DNA of 45,167 nt from Rhodocyclaceae bacterium UBA1310 (GTDB lineage Bacteria > Pseudomonadota > Gammaproteobacteria > Burkholderiales > Rhodocyclaceae). Below, piece by piece: positions 17,790 to 26,451 of this stretch (positions are counted from its first letter, which is position 1; every line of letters starts with the position of its first letter). The stretch spans positions 1-45,167 of the forward strand of contig DBTS01000088.1 in the NCBI GenBank assembly GCA_002307175.1, read 5' to 3'. Under the pieces are notes generated by a model. It saw nothing but the letters and a program-made list of their open reading frames with translations, made no database searches and was not told the DNA's origin. The position numbers and the translations under genes were made by a program.

Positions 17790-17834
17790 CCTTTCGGGCA
17801 GGCCCTGGTTCCGCTTCTGGTACTGACGCAGGCA

Positions 17835-17864
17835 GCCTGAAAGGGATATTCCATCCCCTCAGGC
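17835..17864. terminator. Hairpin between convergent def and cydX
   Basis: GCCTGA (17835-17840) pairs with TCAGGC (17859-17864), and the inner AGGGAT pairs with ATCCCC-type bases around ATTCC. No T-tract follows on either strand. Position between two converging transcripts suggests a shared weak terminator. Confidence 0.4.
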
Positions 17865-17877
17865 AGCCCGTCAGGGC

Positions 17878-17988
17878 TTACTTGTCGCCAGCAGCGTCGC
17901 GACTGTCCTGTGACTCAAGCCACAGAGCGTTTACAACGGCCAGCAGGACGGCAAAACCGATTCCGAGAATCCAGCAGAAATACCACAT
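17878..17988 (-). CDS. cydX: Cytochrome bd oxidase small subunit CydX
   Basis: A 36-aa single-helix protein too short for most gene callers. The minus-strand translation begins MWYFCWILGIGFAVLLAVVN and ends ESQDSRDAAGDK. The MWYFxWILG start is the hallmark of CydX/CbdX, a stabilising subunit of cytochrome bd quinol oxidase needed for heme retention. An AGGAG ribosome-binding site lies 7 bases upstream of the ATG. It starts 15 bp after the cydB stop, the usual place. Confidence 0.93.
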   Translation of the reverse strand: MWYFCWILGIGFAVLLAVVNALWLESQDSRDAAGDK

Positions 17989-18003
17989 CTTGCGACTCCT
18001 TAA

Positions 18004-19140
18004 TCAATAACTCGTATGGTCGGTGGCACGGATGTGCTCGACCGTGACCGGCCCGCGCATGACGCGATAAGCCCAGCTGGTATAGAGAATGATCACCGGT
18101 GTCATCACCAGGGCGACCCAGAACATGACGCCCAGGGTGCGGTGGCTGGACACGCAATCCCACACGGTGAGACTGTTTGCCAGATCCGAGGACGAAGGCA
18201 GCACGAACGGGAACATCGACACGCCTGCCGTGAAGATGATGCCGAACTCGGCCACTGCCGTGGCTACAAAAGCAGCCACGCCACAACGCCGGGCGGCAAA
18301 GAACAGACTGGCCAGCCCACCCACAAATGCCAGCACCGGAATCGCGATGGTCAGCGGATAGGTGTGGTAGTTGTTGAGCCAGGCACCGGCCTGTTGCACC
18401 ACCGTCTTGTTCAGGGGATTCAGCGCCGCATCCGGATTTACCACCGAGGTGATGACGTAGCCCTGCATTCCCGCCACCATCACCCCGGCCACGGCAAACC
18501 CGACAAGCATGATCACGGTGGCGCCCAGCGAAGCCACACGGGCACGTTCACGGATCACCCCTTCGGTACGCACCAGCAGGTAATTTGCACCATGCGCGAC
18601 AAGCATCGCCAGACTGATCACCCCCGTCAAGAGCGCGAAGGGGTTGAAGAGTGCCCAGAAGCTGCCGGTGTAGAACACCAGCATGGTGTCATCAAAGTGG
18701 AAAGGCACGCCCTGGATCACGTTGCCAAAGGCCACCCCGAACACCAGTGCGGGCACGGCACTGCCGACGAAGATGCCCCAGTCCCAGGCATTGCGCCAAG
18801 TCGGGCTCGCCAGCTTGCTGCGGTAATCGAAACCGACCGGGCGGAAAAACAGCGCCCACAGCACGGCCAGCATCGCGAAATAGAAACCTGAGAAAGCCGT
18901 CGAATAAATCAGTGGCCAGGCAGCAAAAATTGCCCCGCCGGCCGTGATGAACCACACCTGGTTGCCTTCCCAATGCGGCCCGACGCTGTTGAGCAGCACG
19001 CGGCGCTCTTCATCCTTGCGCCCGATAAAGGGCAGCAGCGTGCCGACGCCCATGTCGTGACCGTCCATGACGGCAAAACCCAGCAGCAGCACACCGACGA
19101 GCAGCCACCAGATGAATTTCAGAACTGCGTAATCAAGCAT
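18004..19140 (-). CDS. cydB: Cytochrome bd ubiquinol oxidase subunit II
   Basis: Integral membrane subunit of the high-oxygen-affinity quinol oxidase, 378 aa, matching Escherichia coli CydB in length. The opening MLDYAVLKFIWWLLVGVLLLGFAVMDGHDMG is typical, with the conserved GHDMGVGTLLPF, and about eight to nine hydrophobic segments follow. The late block SLTVWDCVSSHRTLGVM is the well-conserved (S)LTVWDA-type motif. It begins 1 bp after the cydA stop with a GGGAGTC ribosome-binding site embedded in the cydA end, so translation is likely coupled. Works with CydA and CydX in microaerobic respiration. Confidence 0.96.
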   Translation of the reverse strand: MLDYAVLKFIWWLLVGVLLLGFAVMDGHDMGVGTLLPFIGRKDEERRVLLNSVGPHWEGNQVWFITAGGAIFAAWPLIYSTAFSGFYFAMLAVLWALFFRPVGFDYRSKLASPTWRNAWDWGIFVGSAVPALVFGVAFGNVIQGVPFHFDDTMLVFYTGSFWALFNPFALLTGVISLAMLVAHGANYLLVRTEGVIRERARVASLGATVIMLVGFAVAGVMVAGMQGYVITSVVNPDAALNPLNKTVVQQAGAWLNNYHTYPLTIAIPVLAFVGGLASLFFAARRCGVAAFVATAVAEFGIIFTAGVSMFPFVLPSSSDLANSLTVWDCVSSHRTLGVMFWVALVMTPVIILYTSWAYRVMRGPVTVEHIRATDHTSY

Positions 19141-19141
19141 T

Positions 19142-20710
19142 TCAGACTCCCTTTGCGGCGGCGGTTTCGAGATCGTACTTGCCGGTCCCCAGGGCGGACG
19201 GCCCCAGGCGTGCGTACTTGAACATCAGGAACATCTCGGCAATCAGCAGCGCCGTGTACAGGAACACGAAGCCGCCGAGAGAGAACCACAGGCTGCCGGC
19301 ACTCAGCGTCGACGTCGACAGATGCGTCGGCAACACGCCGTGGATGGTCCAGGGCTGACGGCCATACTCCGCGACGAACCAGCCCAGCTCACAGGCAATC
19401 CAGGGCAAAGGAATTCCCCATACGGCCCATTTGAGCAGCCACTTCTTTTCCATGAAGGTGTTGCGCGCCGAGAAATAGAACGACACCAGGAACAGCGCCA
19501 GGAAGCTGATGCCAAGGCCGACCATCAAGCGGAAGCCCCAGAACAGCGGAGCCACATGCGGAATGGTGTCGCGCACGGCAGCGGCTTTCATTTCAGGTGT
19601 TGCCTGGCTGACGTCCGCCACATACTTCTTGAGCAGCAGCCCATAGCCCAGATCCGCCTGGACGGAATTGAACCTGTCGAGCAGATCCTTGTTCTGCGGA
19701 TCCTTGCGCAGCGCTTCAAGCAGCTTCACAGCCACCACGCCGCGGTCGATGCGTTGGGCGTTCTGCGCAGTCAGCATGTCGATGCCAGGAATGATCTTGT
19801 CAGTGGAGCGTGTGCCGATCAGACCGGCCACCCACGGAATGCTGATCTCGGCATGTGTGGTCTGCGTCTCTTCGTCGGGAAAGCCAAACAGGGTCAGACT
19901 CGCGGGAGCCGGCTCGGTCTTCCACATGGCCTCGATTGCCGCCATCTTGCTCTGCTGGCTTTCGGCAACGTTGTAGCCAGACTCATCACCCAGCACGATG
20001 GCCGACAGAGCTGCCGCCAGACCAAACCCGGCGGCGATGCGGAAGGAACGGCGGGCGAACTGGATATCACGCCCCTTGAGCAGATACCAGGCGCTGACAC
20101 CCAGCACGAACACCGACCCGGTCACATACCCGCCACTCAGGGTATGCACGAACTTGGCCTGAGCCACCGGATTGAACACGATGTCGGCAAAGTTTGTCAT
20201 CTCCATGCGCATCGTCACGGGGTTGAAATGGGAACCCACGGGGTTCTGCATCCAGCCGTTGGCAATCAGGATCAGCAAGGCCGACAGATTGGAGCCAATA
20301 GCCACCAGATAGGTGACACACATGTGCGTCACCTTGTGCATTCTGTCCCAACCAAAGAAAAACAGGCCCACGAAGGTGGATTCGAGGAAGAAGGCCACCA
20401 TCCCTTCGATTGCGAGCGGCGCCCCGAAAATGTCACCCACATAATGCGAGTAATACGCCCAGTTCGTGCCGAACTGGAATTCCATCGTCAGACCGGTGGT
20501 CACACCCAGGGCAAAGTTGATGCCGAAAAGCTTGCCCCAGAATTTGACCATGTCGCGATAGATTTCCTTGCCGGTCATCACATACACGGTTTCCATGATG
20601 GCCAGCAGGAACGACATGCCCAGGGTCAGCGGCACAAACAGGAAGTGATAGAGGGCCGTCGCGGCAAACTGCAGCCGCGACAAGCTTACAACTGATTCAT
20701 CTAAAACCAT
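19142..20710 (-). CDS. cydA: Cytochrome bd ubiquinol oxidase subunit I
   Basis: Heme-bearing subunit (b558, b595, d) that oxidises ubiquinol and reduces oxygen to water, 522 aa. The N-terminus LSRLQFAATALYHFLFVPLTLG contains the His ligand of b595/d. GMVAFFLESTFVGLFFFGWDR and the GRQPWTIHGVLPT motif, diagnostic of CydA, are intact. Total length equals the Escherichia coli protein, so it carries the long Q-loop form rather than the short CIO type. ATG 20710 is 2 bp past the cydP stop, with GGAGTAA overlapping that stop as ribosome-binding site. Operon order is cydP-cydA-cydB-cydX. Confidence 0.96.
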   Translation of the reverse strand: MVLDESVVSLSRLQFAATALYHFLFVPLTLGMSFLLAIMETVYVMTGKEIYRDMVKFWGKLFGINFALGVTTGLTMEFQFGTNWAYYSHYVGDIFGAPLAIEGMVAFFLESTFVGLFFFGWDRMHKVTHMCVTYLVAIGSNLSALLILIANGWMQNPVGSHFNPVTMRMEMTNFADIVFNPVAQAKFVHTLSGGYVTGSVFVLGVSAWYLLKGRDIQFARRSFRIAAGFGLAAALSAIVLGDESGYNVAESQQSKMAAIEAMWKTEPAPASLTLFGFPDEETQTTHAEISIPWVAGLIGTRSTDKIIPGIDMLTAQNAQRIDRGVVAVKLLEALRKDPQNKDLLDRFNSVQADLGYGLLLKKYVADVSQATPEMKAAAVRDTIPHVAPLFWGFRLMVGLGISFLALFLVSFYFSARNTFMEKKWLLKWAVWGIPLPWIACELGWFVAEYGRQPWTIHGVLPTHLSTSTLSAGSLWFSLGGFVFLYTALLIAEMFLMFKYARLGPSALGTGKYDLETAAAKGV

Positions 20711-20712
20711 GG

Positions 20713-20973
20713 TTACTCCATACTATTTGAATGGGATACGGGCGGCGCGGGTGGCTCGGACGTTTGCGAAGAGCCTGCCAGCATGTTTTCCAGACGGTTC
20801 TGCGTCTCCTGCTGGCTCAAGGGATGGCTGAAAAAGACCATCTTGATACCCATGATCAAAGCAAGTTTGATCAACAACACAATCACGATTTCGCGGCGCA
20901 GGGACTTGCGTCCCCAGAAGCGGCGGGGCTGTCCGCTGGCAGTATTGGCACTGCCGGCTGTCACTGTTTCCAT
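20713..20973 (-). CDS. cydP: Putative cytochrome oxidase small subunit CydP
   Basis: 86-aa protein upstream of cydA. The start at 20973 (METVTAGSANTASGQPRRFW) follows a GAGGT ribosome-binding site; the longer frame to 21033 lacks one. One membrane helix (REIVIVLLIKLALIMGIKMVFFSHPL) precedes a Pro/Ser-rich tail. CydP-type proteins with this LIKLALI-K-xxFFS pattern occur next to cydAB in Betaproteobacteria; their function is not well defined and assembly or stability of bd oxidase is the usual guess. The 2-bp gap to cydA supports cotranscription. Confidence 0.82.
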   Translation of the reverse strand: METVTAGSANTASGQPRRFWGRKSLRREIVIVLLIKLALIMGIKMVFFSHPLSQQETQNRLENMLAGSSQTSEPPAPPVSHSNSME

Positions 20974-21064
20974 TTCGGTACCTCGGTGAAACGACGGTTT
21001 CCTTCGCTCTGGAAACCTGAGGAGAGCGGGCACGGCACGCAGCCACCCGGGAGATCACAATCTG

Positions 21065-21442
21065 TCAGGCCTCAACACCACGCTGCGGTGGCGCACGCGG
21101 CGGCCCGGGTTGCCAGGGCGGAGAAATCGCCGGCACAGCCGCTTCCGGAAACACCGCAGGGGGCGCAGCAAAATCGTCAAAGCCACGCGCTGCTGTTGCA
21201 GGCTGCAGCGCAGCGTTATCTGGAGTATCTATGCCTGCCAGATGAGTTCTGGATACAGGGAAATGCGAGGAACCATCCTCGTCGGAAGCGCGGGCGAAAC
21301 TCAGGCTGGTCGCCGTGCTGTGGACAACAGCACGCCCACCGTGGCCGGTGTCGGCGATGTGCGCAAGGGCAGGCATGAGCGCATGAATGAACAATGCACA
21401 CAATGCGACCCTCAACAGGCTGGTAACGTGCTTTTTCAGCAT
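21065..21442 (-). CDS. Hypothetical exported protein upstream of the cyd operon
   Basis: I do not recognise this 125-aa protein with confidence. It begins with a signal peptide or anchor (MLKKHVTSLLRVALCALFIHALMPALA) and continues as a low-complexity Ala/Pro/His-containing chain ending PPWQPGPPRAPPQRGVEA. The RAPP-type tail recalls small DUF2946 proteins near copper or respiratory genes, but the similarity is only impressionistic. It lies 91 bp upstream of cydP on the same strand and could lead the operon. Whether it is expressed is uncertain. Confidence 0.5.
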   Translation of the reverse strand: MLKKHVTSLLRVALCALFIHALMPALAHIADTGHGGRAVVHSTATSLSFARASDEDGSSHFPVSRTHLAGIDTPDNAALQPATAARGFDDFAAPPAVFPEAAVPAISPPWQPGPPRAPPQRGVEA

Positions 21443-21591
21443 CTGGTTGCCTGGGGTCTGGATTCTCTGTAGGTAGGGTGATCATACAGAGAATTCCGCA
21501 GACAATGAAGGCGATAGGGTTTTGATCCGGCGAATTTTTCGCTTCAGCGTAGAATTCGAGGTTTCCGACTCTCCGTGATCCAGGGCCAGCC

Positions 21592-22536
21592 ATGAAGATT
21601 GCCTTTGCCGGTACTCCCGAATTCGCCGCCACCGCCCTCAAAGCCATTCTCGCAGAAGGGTTTGAGGTTCCGTTGGTACTCACCCAGCCGGATCGCCCGG
21701 CGGGGCGTGGCATGCAGCTGCAGGCCAGCCCTGTCAAACAGGTGGCACTTGCCAATGGCATAAAAGTGGATCAGCCTGAGCGGCTCCGCACCGAAGAACA
21801 GCAGGCCCATCTTAGAGCCTGTGCGCCGGATGTGCTGGTGGTGGCGGCCTACGGACTGATCCTGCCGCAGGTGGTGCTGGACATTCCGCGCCACGGTTGT
21901 CTGAACATCCACGCCTCGCTACTGCCGCGCTGGCGTGGTGCGGCACCGATCCACCGGGCAATCGAGGCAGGTGACTCGGCAAGCGGCATCACCATCATGC
22001 AGATGGAAGCCGGACTCGATACCGGCCCGATGATCCTTGGCCGCAGCCTGCCGATTGCCACCACCGACACCACTTCGAGCCTGCATGACAGGCTGGCCGC
22101 TTTGGGTGGCGAGATGATCGTCGAAGTTCTCCACAGGCTCGCCGCGGGTCCGCTGCAGGCCACTCCGCAACCCGAGGAAGGCGTCACCTATGCGCACAAG
22201 ATCGACAAGGCCGAAGCAGCACTCGACTTCCGCCTTGATGCCGAGGTGCTGGCGCGCAAACTGCGAGCCTTCACGCCCTTCCCGGGAGGAGCCGCCAGTA
22301 TTGACGGCAATCCGCTCAAATTGTGGGCAGGCCATGCCACTATCGGTAGCGGTACTCCTGGCGAGATTCTTGCCGCAGATGCGGAAGGTGTTGTGGTCGC
22401 CTGCGGGTCGGGGGCATTGCGCCTGACAGCGTTGCAGAAGGCCGGGGGGAAACGTCTGGCCGCCGGAGAATTCCTGCGCGGTTTTCCCCTCAAGGCGGGG
22501 CAACAGTTTGCGCTACCCGAACCGGCTCAGGCTTAA
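21592..22536 (+). CDS. fmt: Methionyl-tRNA formyltransferase
   Basis: Transfers a formyl group from 10-formyltetrahydrofolate to initiator Met-tRNA, 314 aa. The N-terminal Rossmann domain opens MKIAFAGTPEFAATALKAIL. The catalytic block LNIHASLLPRWRGAAPIHRA contains the Asn and His of the active site, with the Asp in MEAGLDTGPM. The C-terminal 100 residues form the OB-like tRNA-binding domain (LRAFTPFPGGAASIDGNPLKLW). The ATG at 21592 begins the family's usual N-terminus. Function couples with def, which lies upstream beyond the cyd operon. Confidence 0.96.
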   Translation: MKIAFAGTPEFAATALKAILAEGFEVPLVLTQPDRPAGRGMQLQASPVKQVALANGIKVDQPERLRTEEQQAHLRACAPDVLVVAAYGLILPQVVLDIPRHGCLNIHASLLPRWRGAAPIHRAIEAGDSASGITIMQMEAGLDTGPMILGRSLPIATTDTTSSLHDRLAALGGEMIVEVLHRLAAGPLQATPQPEEGVTYAHKIDKAEAALDFRLDAEVLARKLRAFTPFPGGAASIDGNPLKLWAGHATIGSGTPGEILAADAEGVVVACGSGALRLTALQKAGGKRLAAGEFLRGFPLKAGQQFALPEPAQA

Positions 22537-22603
22537 ACCCCGCCCATGATCTGGTGCGCGATAATGAAGCTGGGCAGTCAGTGGTCGGGCGCCTGCAAAA
22601 CAA

Positions 22604-22630
22604 GGGTTTATGATTTTTTTTCGTAAACCC
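22604..22630 (+). terminator. Hairpin after fmt
   Basis: GGGTTTA (22604-22610) and TAAACCC (22624-22630) pair around a 13-nt loop that itself contains eight T. The T-run is in the loop and not after the stem, so this is an atypical terminator candidate for fmt. Confidence 0.4.
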
Positions 22631-22635
22631 CTGTG

Positions 22636-22663
22636 CTTGAATCTTTTGCCCCAGCCTCCATCT
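22636..22663 (+). promoter_or_regulatory. Candidate RpoH (heat-shock sigma factor) promoter of htpX
   Basis: CTTGAAT (22636-22642) and CTCCATCT (22656-22663) are 13 bp apart, close to the sigma32 consensus CTTGAAA ... CCCCATnT at its normal spacing. It ends 51 bp before the htpX start. HtpX is a known heat-shock protease in other Proteobacteria, which makes the match meaningful. Confidence 0.6.
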
Positions 22664-22714
22664 AAGAAGGTGCGTGCATAAGCGCGCGTCCAATCAAGAA
22701 GGCAGGTTTGCAAC

Positions 22715-23560
22715 ATGTTCAACTGGGTCAAGACAACGATACTCATGGCAGCTATCGTCGCCTTGTTCGGCGCGGTCGGGCTGGTCATTGGCGGCAAGAG
22801 CGGGATGATCCTGGCACTGGTTCTCGGGGGAGGAATGAACTTCTTCTCCTACTGGTTCTCCGACAAGATGGTGTTGTCGATGTACAACGCCCAGGAAGTC
22901 GGCGCGGCCAGCTCGCCCTACCTCTACAACATGGTGCGGGATCTCTCGCAGCGGGCCGGTCTGCCAATGCCCCGCGTCTACATCATCAACGAGGCACAGC
23001 CAAACGCCTTTGCCACCGGGCGCGATCCCGAGCATGCTGCCGTGGCTGCCACCACGGGTATTCTTGAGATGCTCAGCGAGCGCGAGCTGCGTGGCGTGAT
23101 GGCACATGAACTGGCCCACGTGAAGCACCGCGACATCCTGATCTCGACGATCTCCGCGACCATGGCCGGGGCGATTTCCGCGTTGGCCAACTTTGCGATG
23201 TTTTTCGGTGGGCGCGATGAGGAAGGCCGTCCGGTGAACCCGATCGCCTCGATTCTCGTCGCCATCCTCGCGCCTATTGCTGCCATGCTGATCCAGATGG
23301 CAATCTCGCGGGCCCGCGAATACGAAGCCGATGCCGGTGGTGCCCAGATCAGTGGCGATCCGAATGCCCTTGCCGATGCGCTCCTGAAAATCGAACACTA
23401 TGCGAAAGGCATCCCGATGGTGACAGCCCAGGCCCATCCGGAGACCGGGCAGATGATGATCATGAACCCGCTCTCGGGTAGTGATCTGGCAGGCCTGTTC
23501 TCGACGCACCCGCCAACACAGGAACGCATCCGGCGCCTGCGCCAGATGACTGCGCGCTGA
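22715..23560 (+). CDS. htpX: Protease HtpX (zinc metalloprotease, membrane protein quality control)
   Basis: Inner-membrane M48 metalloprotease that degrades misfolded membrane proteins with FtsH, 281 aa. Two N-terminal membrane helices (TTILMAAIVALFGAVGLVIG and MILALVLGGGMNFFSYWF) are followed by the zinc site HELAH (in RGVMAHELAHVKHRD), two more helices, and the third zinc ligand in EYEADAGG. Length is typical. The ATG at 22715 begins MFNWVKT, as in relatives. A sigma32-like promoter sits upstream. It converges on cheB with only 8 bp between stops. Confidence 0.95.
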   Translation: MFNWVKTTILMAAIVALFGAVGLVIGGKSGMILALVLGGGMNFFSYWFSDKMVLSMYNAQEVGAASSPYLYNMVRDLSQRAGLPMPRVYIINEAQPNAFATGRDPEHAAVAATTGILEMLSERELRGVMAHELAHVKHRDILISTISATMAGAISALANFAMFFGGRDEEGRPVNPIASILVAILAPIAAMLIQMAISRAREYEADAGGAQISGDPNALADALLKIEHYAKGIPMVTAQAHPETGQMMIMNPLSGSDLAGLFSTHPPTQERIRRLRQMTAR

Positions 23561-23568
23561 ACCGCTGA

Positions 23569-24663
23569 TTACTGGGGCGCGGCAACGCCGCGTGCCCAGG
23601 CCACGATCCTGGCAGCAATCTTATGCACAGGCAGCACCTCGTGTACGCCGCCACGCTCAATTGCACAGCGTGGCATGCCGAACACCACACAGGTCTCTTC
23701 CGCTTCGGCAATTGTCATGGCGCCGGCATCGAACATCTGCCGCATCCCGAGTGCGCCATCGTCACCCATACCGGTCATGATGATGCCCAGGGCATTCCGG
23801 CCGGCTACCTTGGCCACCGAATCGAAGAGACAGTCGACAGAGGGCCGATGGCGATTGATCACCGGGCCATCCACCACTTCCACCGAATACCCCTGCCCGG
23901 CCCGCTGCAGGCGCATCTGCTTGCCGGCTTCCGCCAGCAGCGCAAGACCTGACTCGACACGCTGACCATTGCTGGCCTCGACGAATTCGAGGGTAACATC
24001 GCGATTGAGGCGATCGGCAAATTTTCTAGAGAACCCAGGTGGCATATGCTGGACGACGACGATGCCTGGCAGATCCGTAGGCAATTCACGCATCACCACT
24101 TCGAGCGCGGTAGTGCCGCCGGTAGAGGCGCCCATGGCAATCACCCGCCCGGAGCCGACCGTGGAAATGCCGCCACGCGGCACTTTACTCACAGTTTTAT
24201 CCACACCCGGACGCAGGCTCTGCTGAATCTGCCGCAAGCGCGCCGGATTCGCACGCGCCGCTGCGCGCACAGCAGCCACAATGCTGTCGCTTTCATCATT
24301 GAAGAATTCGGCCACCCCTGCCTTGGGCTTGGTGATAAGACTTACCGCACCGGCTGCCAAGGCATCGACACCAAGCTGCGCGCCATCCCCCACCAGAGTC
24401 GAGCAGATCACCACCGGCGTGGGATGCTCGGCCATGATCTTTTTCAGGAAGGTGATGCCATCCATGCGTGGCATCTGGATGTCCAGGACGATCACATCCG
24501 GCCACTCGCGACTCATCGACTGCATCGCGTACAGAGGATCAATTGCCGTATCCAGCACACGCAGGTCGGGCTGGGCAGCCAGAATCTGCCGGGCAACACT
24601 GCGCACGAGCAATGAATCGTCAACAATCAGCACCTTGATCGGGCCACCACCACTACTTGTCAT
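23569..24663 (-). CDS. cheB: CheB-type protein-glutamate methylesterase/deamidase
   Basis: Response regulator with a methylesterase effector domain, 364 aa. The receiver domain spans about 8-125 with the acidic pair Asp15/Asp16 and phospho-acceptor Asp61 (VIVLDIQMPRMDG). A linker leads to the methylesterase domain (about 172-360), whose catalytic Ser180 (MGASTGGTTALE), His206 (VVQHMPPGFS) and the Asp in TGMGDDGALGM are all present. It starts 12 bp after the CheA-like gene's stop. No chemoreceptor, cheR or cheW is in the window, so its substrate receptors must be encoded elsewhere, or the module acts on an unusual partner. Confidence 0.92.
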   Translation of the reverse strand: MTSSGGGPIKVLIVDDSLLVRSVARQILAAQPDLRVLDTAIDPLYAMQSMSREWPDVIVLDIQMPRMDGITFLKKIMAEHPTPVVICSTLVGDGAQLGVDALAAGAVSLITKPKAGVAEFFNDESDSIVAAVRAAARANPARLRQIQQSLRPGVDKTVSKVPRGGISTVGSGRVIAMGASTGGTTALEVVMRELPTDLPGIVVVQHMPPGFSRKFADRLNRDVTLEFVEASNGQRVESGLALLAEAGKQMRLQRAGQGYSVEVVDGPVINRHRPSVDCLFDSVAKVAGRNALGIIMTGMGDDGALGMRQMFDAGAMTIAEAEETCVVFGMPRCAIERGGVHEVLPVHKIAARIVAWARGVAAPQ

Positions 24664-24675
24664 ATTGAGGTGCCC

Positions 24676-26430
24676 TCATGCGGCGGCAGAGTTTTGTGTG
24701 CGCACTCTGGGAATATGCACATAGCCGCCATTCGGCTCACGTGGCAGGCGGATCTCGAAACGTGTGCCCTTGCCGAGCTGGCTCGTGAGAATGATATCGC
24801 CCCCCAGAATCGCTACGGTCTCACGTACTACATCCAACCCTACCCCGCGCCCTGAGTAGTAGTTGGCCTTGGGGGTGGTGGAAAACCCCGAATCGAAGAG
24901 CATTGCGTACAGAGCCTGCGGTTCCGGATGGGCATCGGCGCTGAGCTTGCCACAGGCCACAGCCACCTCCCGTACCTGTTCGGGATCAATACCGGCGCCA
25001 TCGTCGCTGACCGTGAAGACCAGATCCTCACCGTCCTCACGTGCCTGCACCGACAACGTACCCTGCATGGACTTGCCAAGCCTGCCCCGTTGCACCGGGG
25101 TTTCGATGCCATGGTCGACGGCATTGCGCAGCAGATGCATGAGCATGTCCGCCAGCAGCACGGCCACCGACCTATCCAGGGCAATCTCGCCACCTGAGAC
25201 CAGCAGATCAACACGCTTGCCAAGCTCCACGCCGGCGTCGCGCACCGCACGATGCAGGCGCCGGAACAGTTCGTGGAAATGGGTGGTGCGCAGTCTTTCC
25301 GTCTGCGCCTGCGCTTTTTCCACGACAGTGCGCAGAGCCAGGATTTCCGCCGGTGTCACCGAGGTGCTGCGCACGCTCAACCCGAGCAGGGATTGCAGCG
25401 CGGAATCGAGCAGGCTGGCGAGCTGATCAAGTTCTTCAACGGGCACCCGGAGTTGCTGGGACTCACCCAATACAGAGAGTTTGATTTCATCCTGGCGCAA
25501 CAACACGGCCTGAATGACTTCGGGTGCCACCACGCCATCCTCGACAAGAATATCCCCCAGCTGGCGGCGATTTGATGTGCCACTGCGCTGCTGGCGCAGG
25601 CCACGATCCAGCTCATTTGGCGTTAGTGCGCCGACACGCATGAGCATCTCGCCAGTCTGCAGATCATCCGGCACCGATTCGATACGTTTCACATAGTTAT
25701 CCACATACGCCGGCGGTGGCGTGAGGACCAGCGCACATTCCACCCCCATGAAGGAAAACACATCTTCGATACTCTGGCGATCCGCCGGGGAATCCAGGTC
25801 AACTTCGAATCCCAGGTAGCAGTTTTCCGGATCGTAATCGGCTGCAGGAAGCTTCTCCGTATTGACGGTAACGGCAATGATGCGCCCGACACTTGAGAGG
25901 TGACGGATGAAATCAAGCGGGTCCATGCCGCGCAGCAGCACTCCCGAGGAGAAACTCAGGGATAGATGCCAGGTGGTAGCCGTGCCACCAGGAGTCAGAC
26001 CTGCTTCAGGCTGCAGCGGCAGATCCACGTCCTCTCCAAGGTAGGCCACCAGCAGGCCGATCAGCTGGGTGCGGTCGGCATTCGCAAAATGCGGACTGAT
26101 CTGGTGACCAAAGCCAGCCTGACTCACCAGAAAGCGCAGATGATCGCAACAAGCCAGAAATACCGAGATCAGCTCGCCATCCGGATTCAGTGCACCATTG
26201 CGCAGGCGCATCAGCACACTTTCGGCTACATGCGCAAACCACTCTATCTCGCCCTGACGCACGACGGCGGCATTCCCCTTGATGGTGTGCATATTGCGGA
26301 AGATGTCGTCGAGCACGTTGTGGTCCTGCGCATTGTGTTCCAGCGCAAGCAAACCACTTTCGAGTTTATCCAGCAGCTCTGCTGCGTCCGTCATGAACAT
26401 CGTCACAATTTCTTGTGGCTGCTGTGCCAT
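24676..26430 (-). CDS. CheA-like histidine kinase lacking the CheW-like domain
   Basis: Sensor kinase core of a chemosensory module, 584 aa. The N-terminal Hpt domain carries the phospho-accepting His48 (FRNMHTIKGNAAV). A middle domain (about 155-230, GMDPLDFIRHLSSVGRIIAV and CYLGFEVDLDSP) resembles the region seen in some divergent CheA proteins. A segment about 245-320 (GEMLMRVGALTPNELDRGLR, LGDILVEDGVVAPEVIQAVL) looks like a two-helix repeat of unknown role. The HATPase core is complete: N-box LLRNAVDHGIETP, G-box VSDDGAGIDPEQV, second G-box YSGRGVGLDVVRETV, then GKGTRFEIRLP. The protein ends about 20 residues later, so the P5 CheW-like receptor-coupling domain is absent. A STAS gene lies 21 bp upstream and cheB 12 bp downstream. 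Confidence 0.88.
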   Translation of the reverse strand: MAQQPQEIVTMFMTDAAELLDKLESGLLALEHNAQDHNVLDDIFRNMHTIKGNAAVVRQGEIEWFAHVAESVLMRLRNGALNPDGELISVFLACCDHLRFLVSQAGFGHQISPHFANADRTQLIGLLVAYLGEDVDLPLQPEAGLTPGGTATTWHLSLSFSSGVLLRGMDPLDFIRHLSSVGRIIAVTVNTEKLPAADYDPENCYLGFEVDLDSPADRQSIEDVFSFMGVECALVLTPPPAYVDNYVKRIESVPDDLQTGEMLMRVGALTPNELDRGLRQQRSGTSNRRQLGDILVEDGVVAPEVIQAVLLRQDEIKLSVLGESQQLRVPVEELDQLASLLDSALQSLLGLSVRSTSVTPAEILALRTVVEKAQAQTERLRTTHFHELFRRLHRAVRDAGVELGKRVDLLVSGGEIALDRSVAVLLADMLMHLLRNAVDHGIETPVQRGRLGKSMQGTLSVQAREDGEDLVFTVSDDGAGIDPEQVREVAVACGKLSADAHPEPQALYAMLFDSGFSTTPKANYYSGRGVGLDVVRETVAILGGDIILTSQLGKGTRFEIRLPREPNGGYVHIPRVRTQNSAAA

Positions 26431-26451
26431 GCCCTTCTCTCCCAGTCACGC

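Noticed and set aside
19322..20695. 457-codon plus-strand frame
   Set aside because: His/Gln/Arg-rich shadow of cydA.
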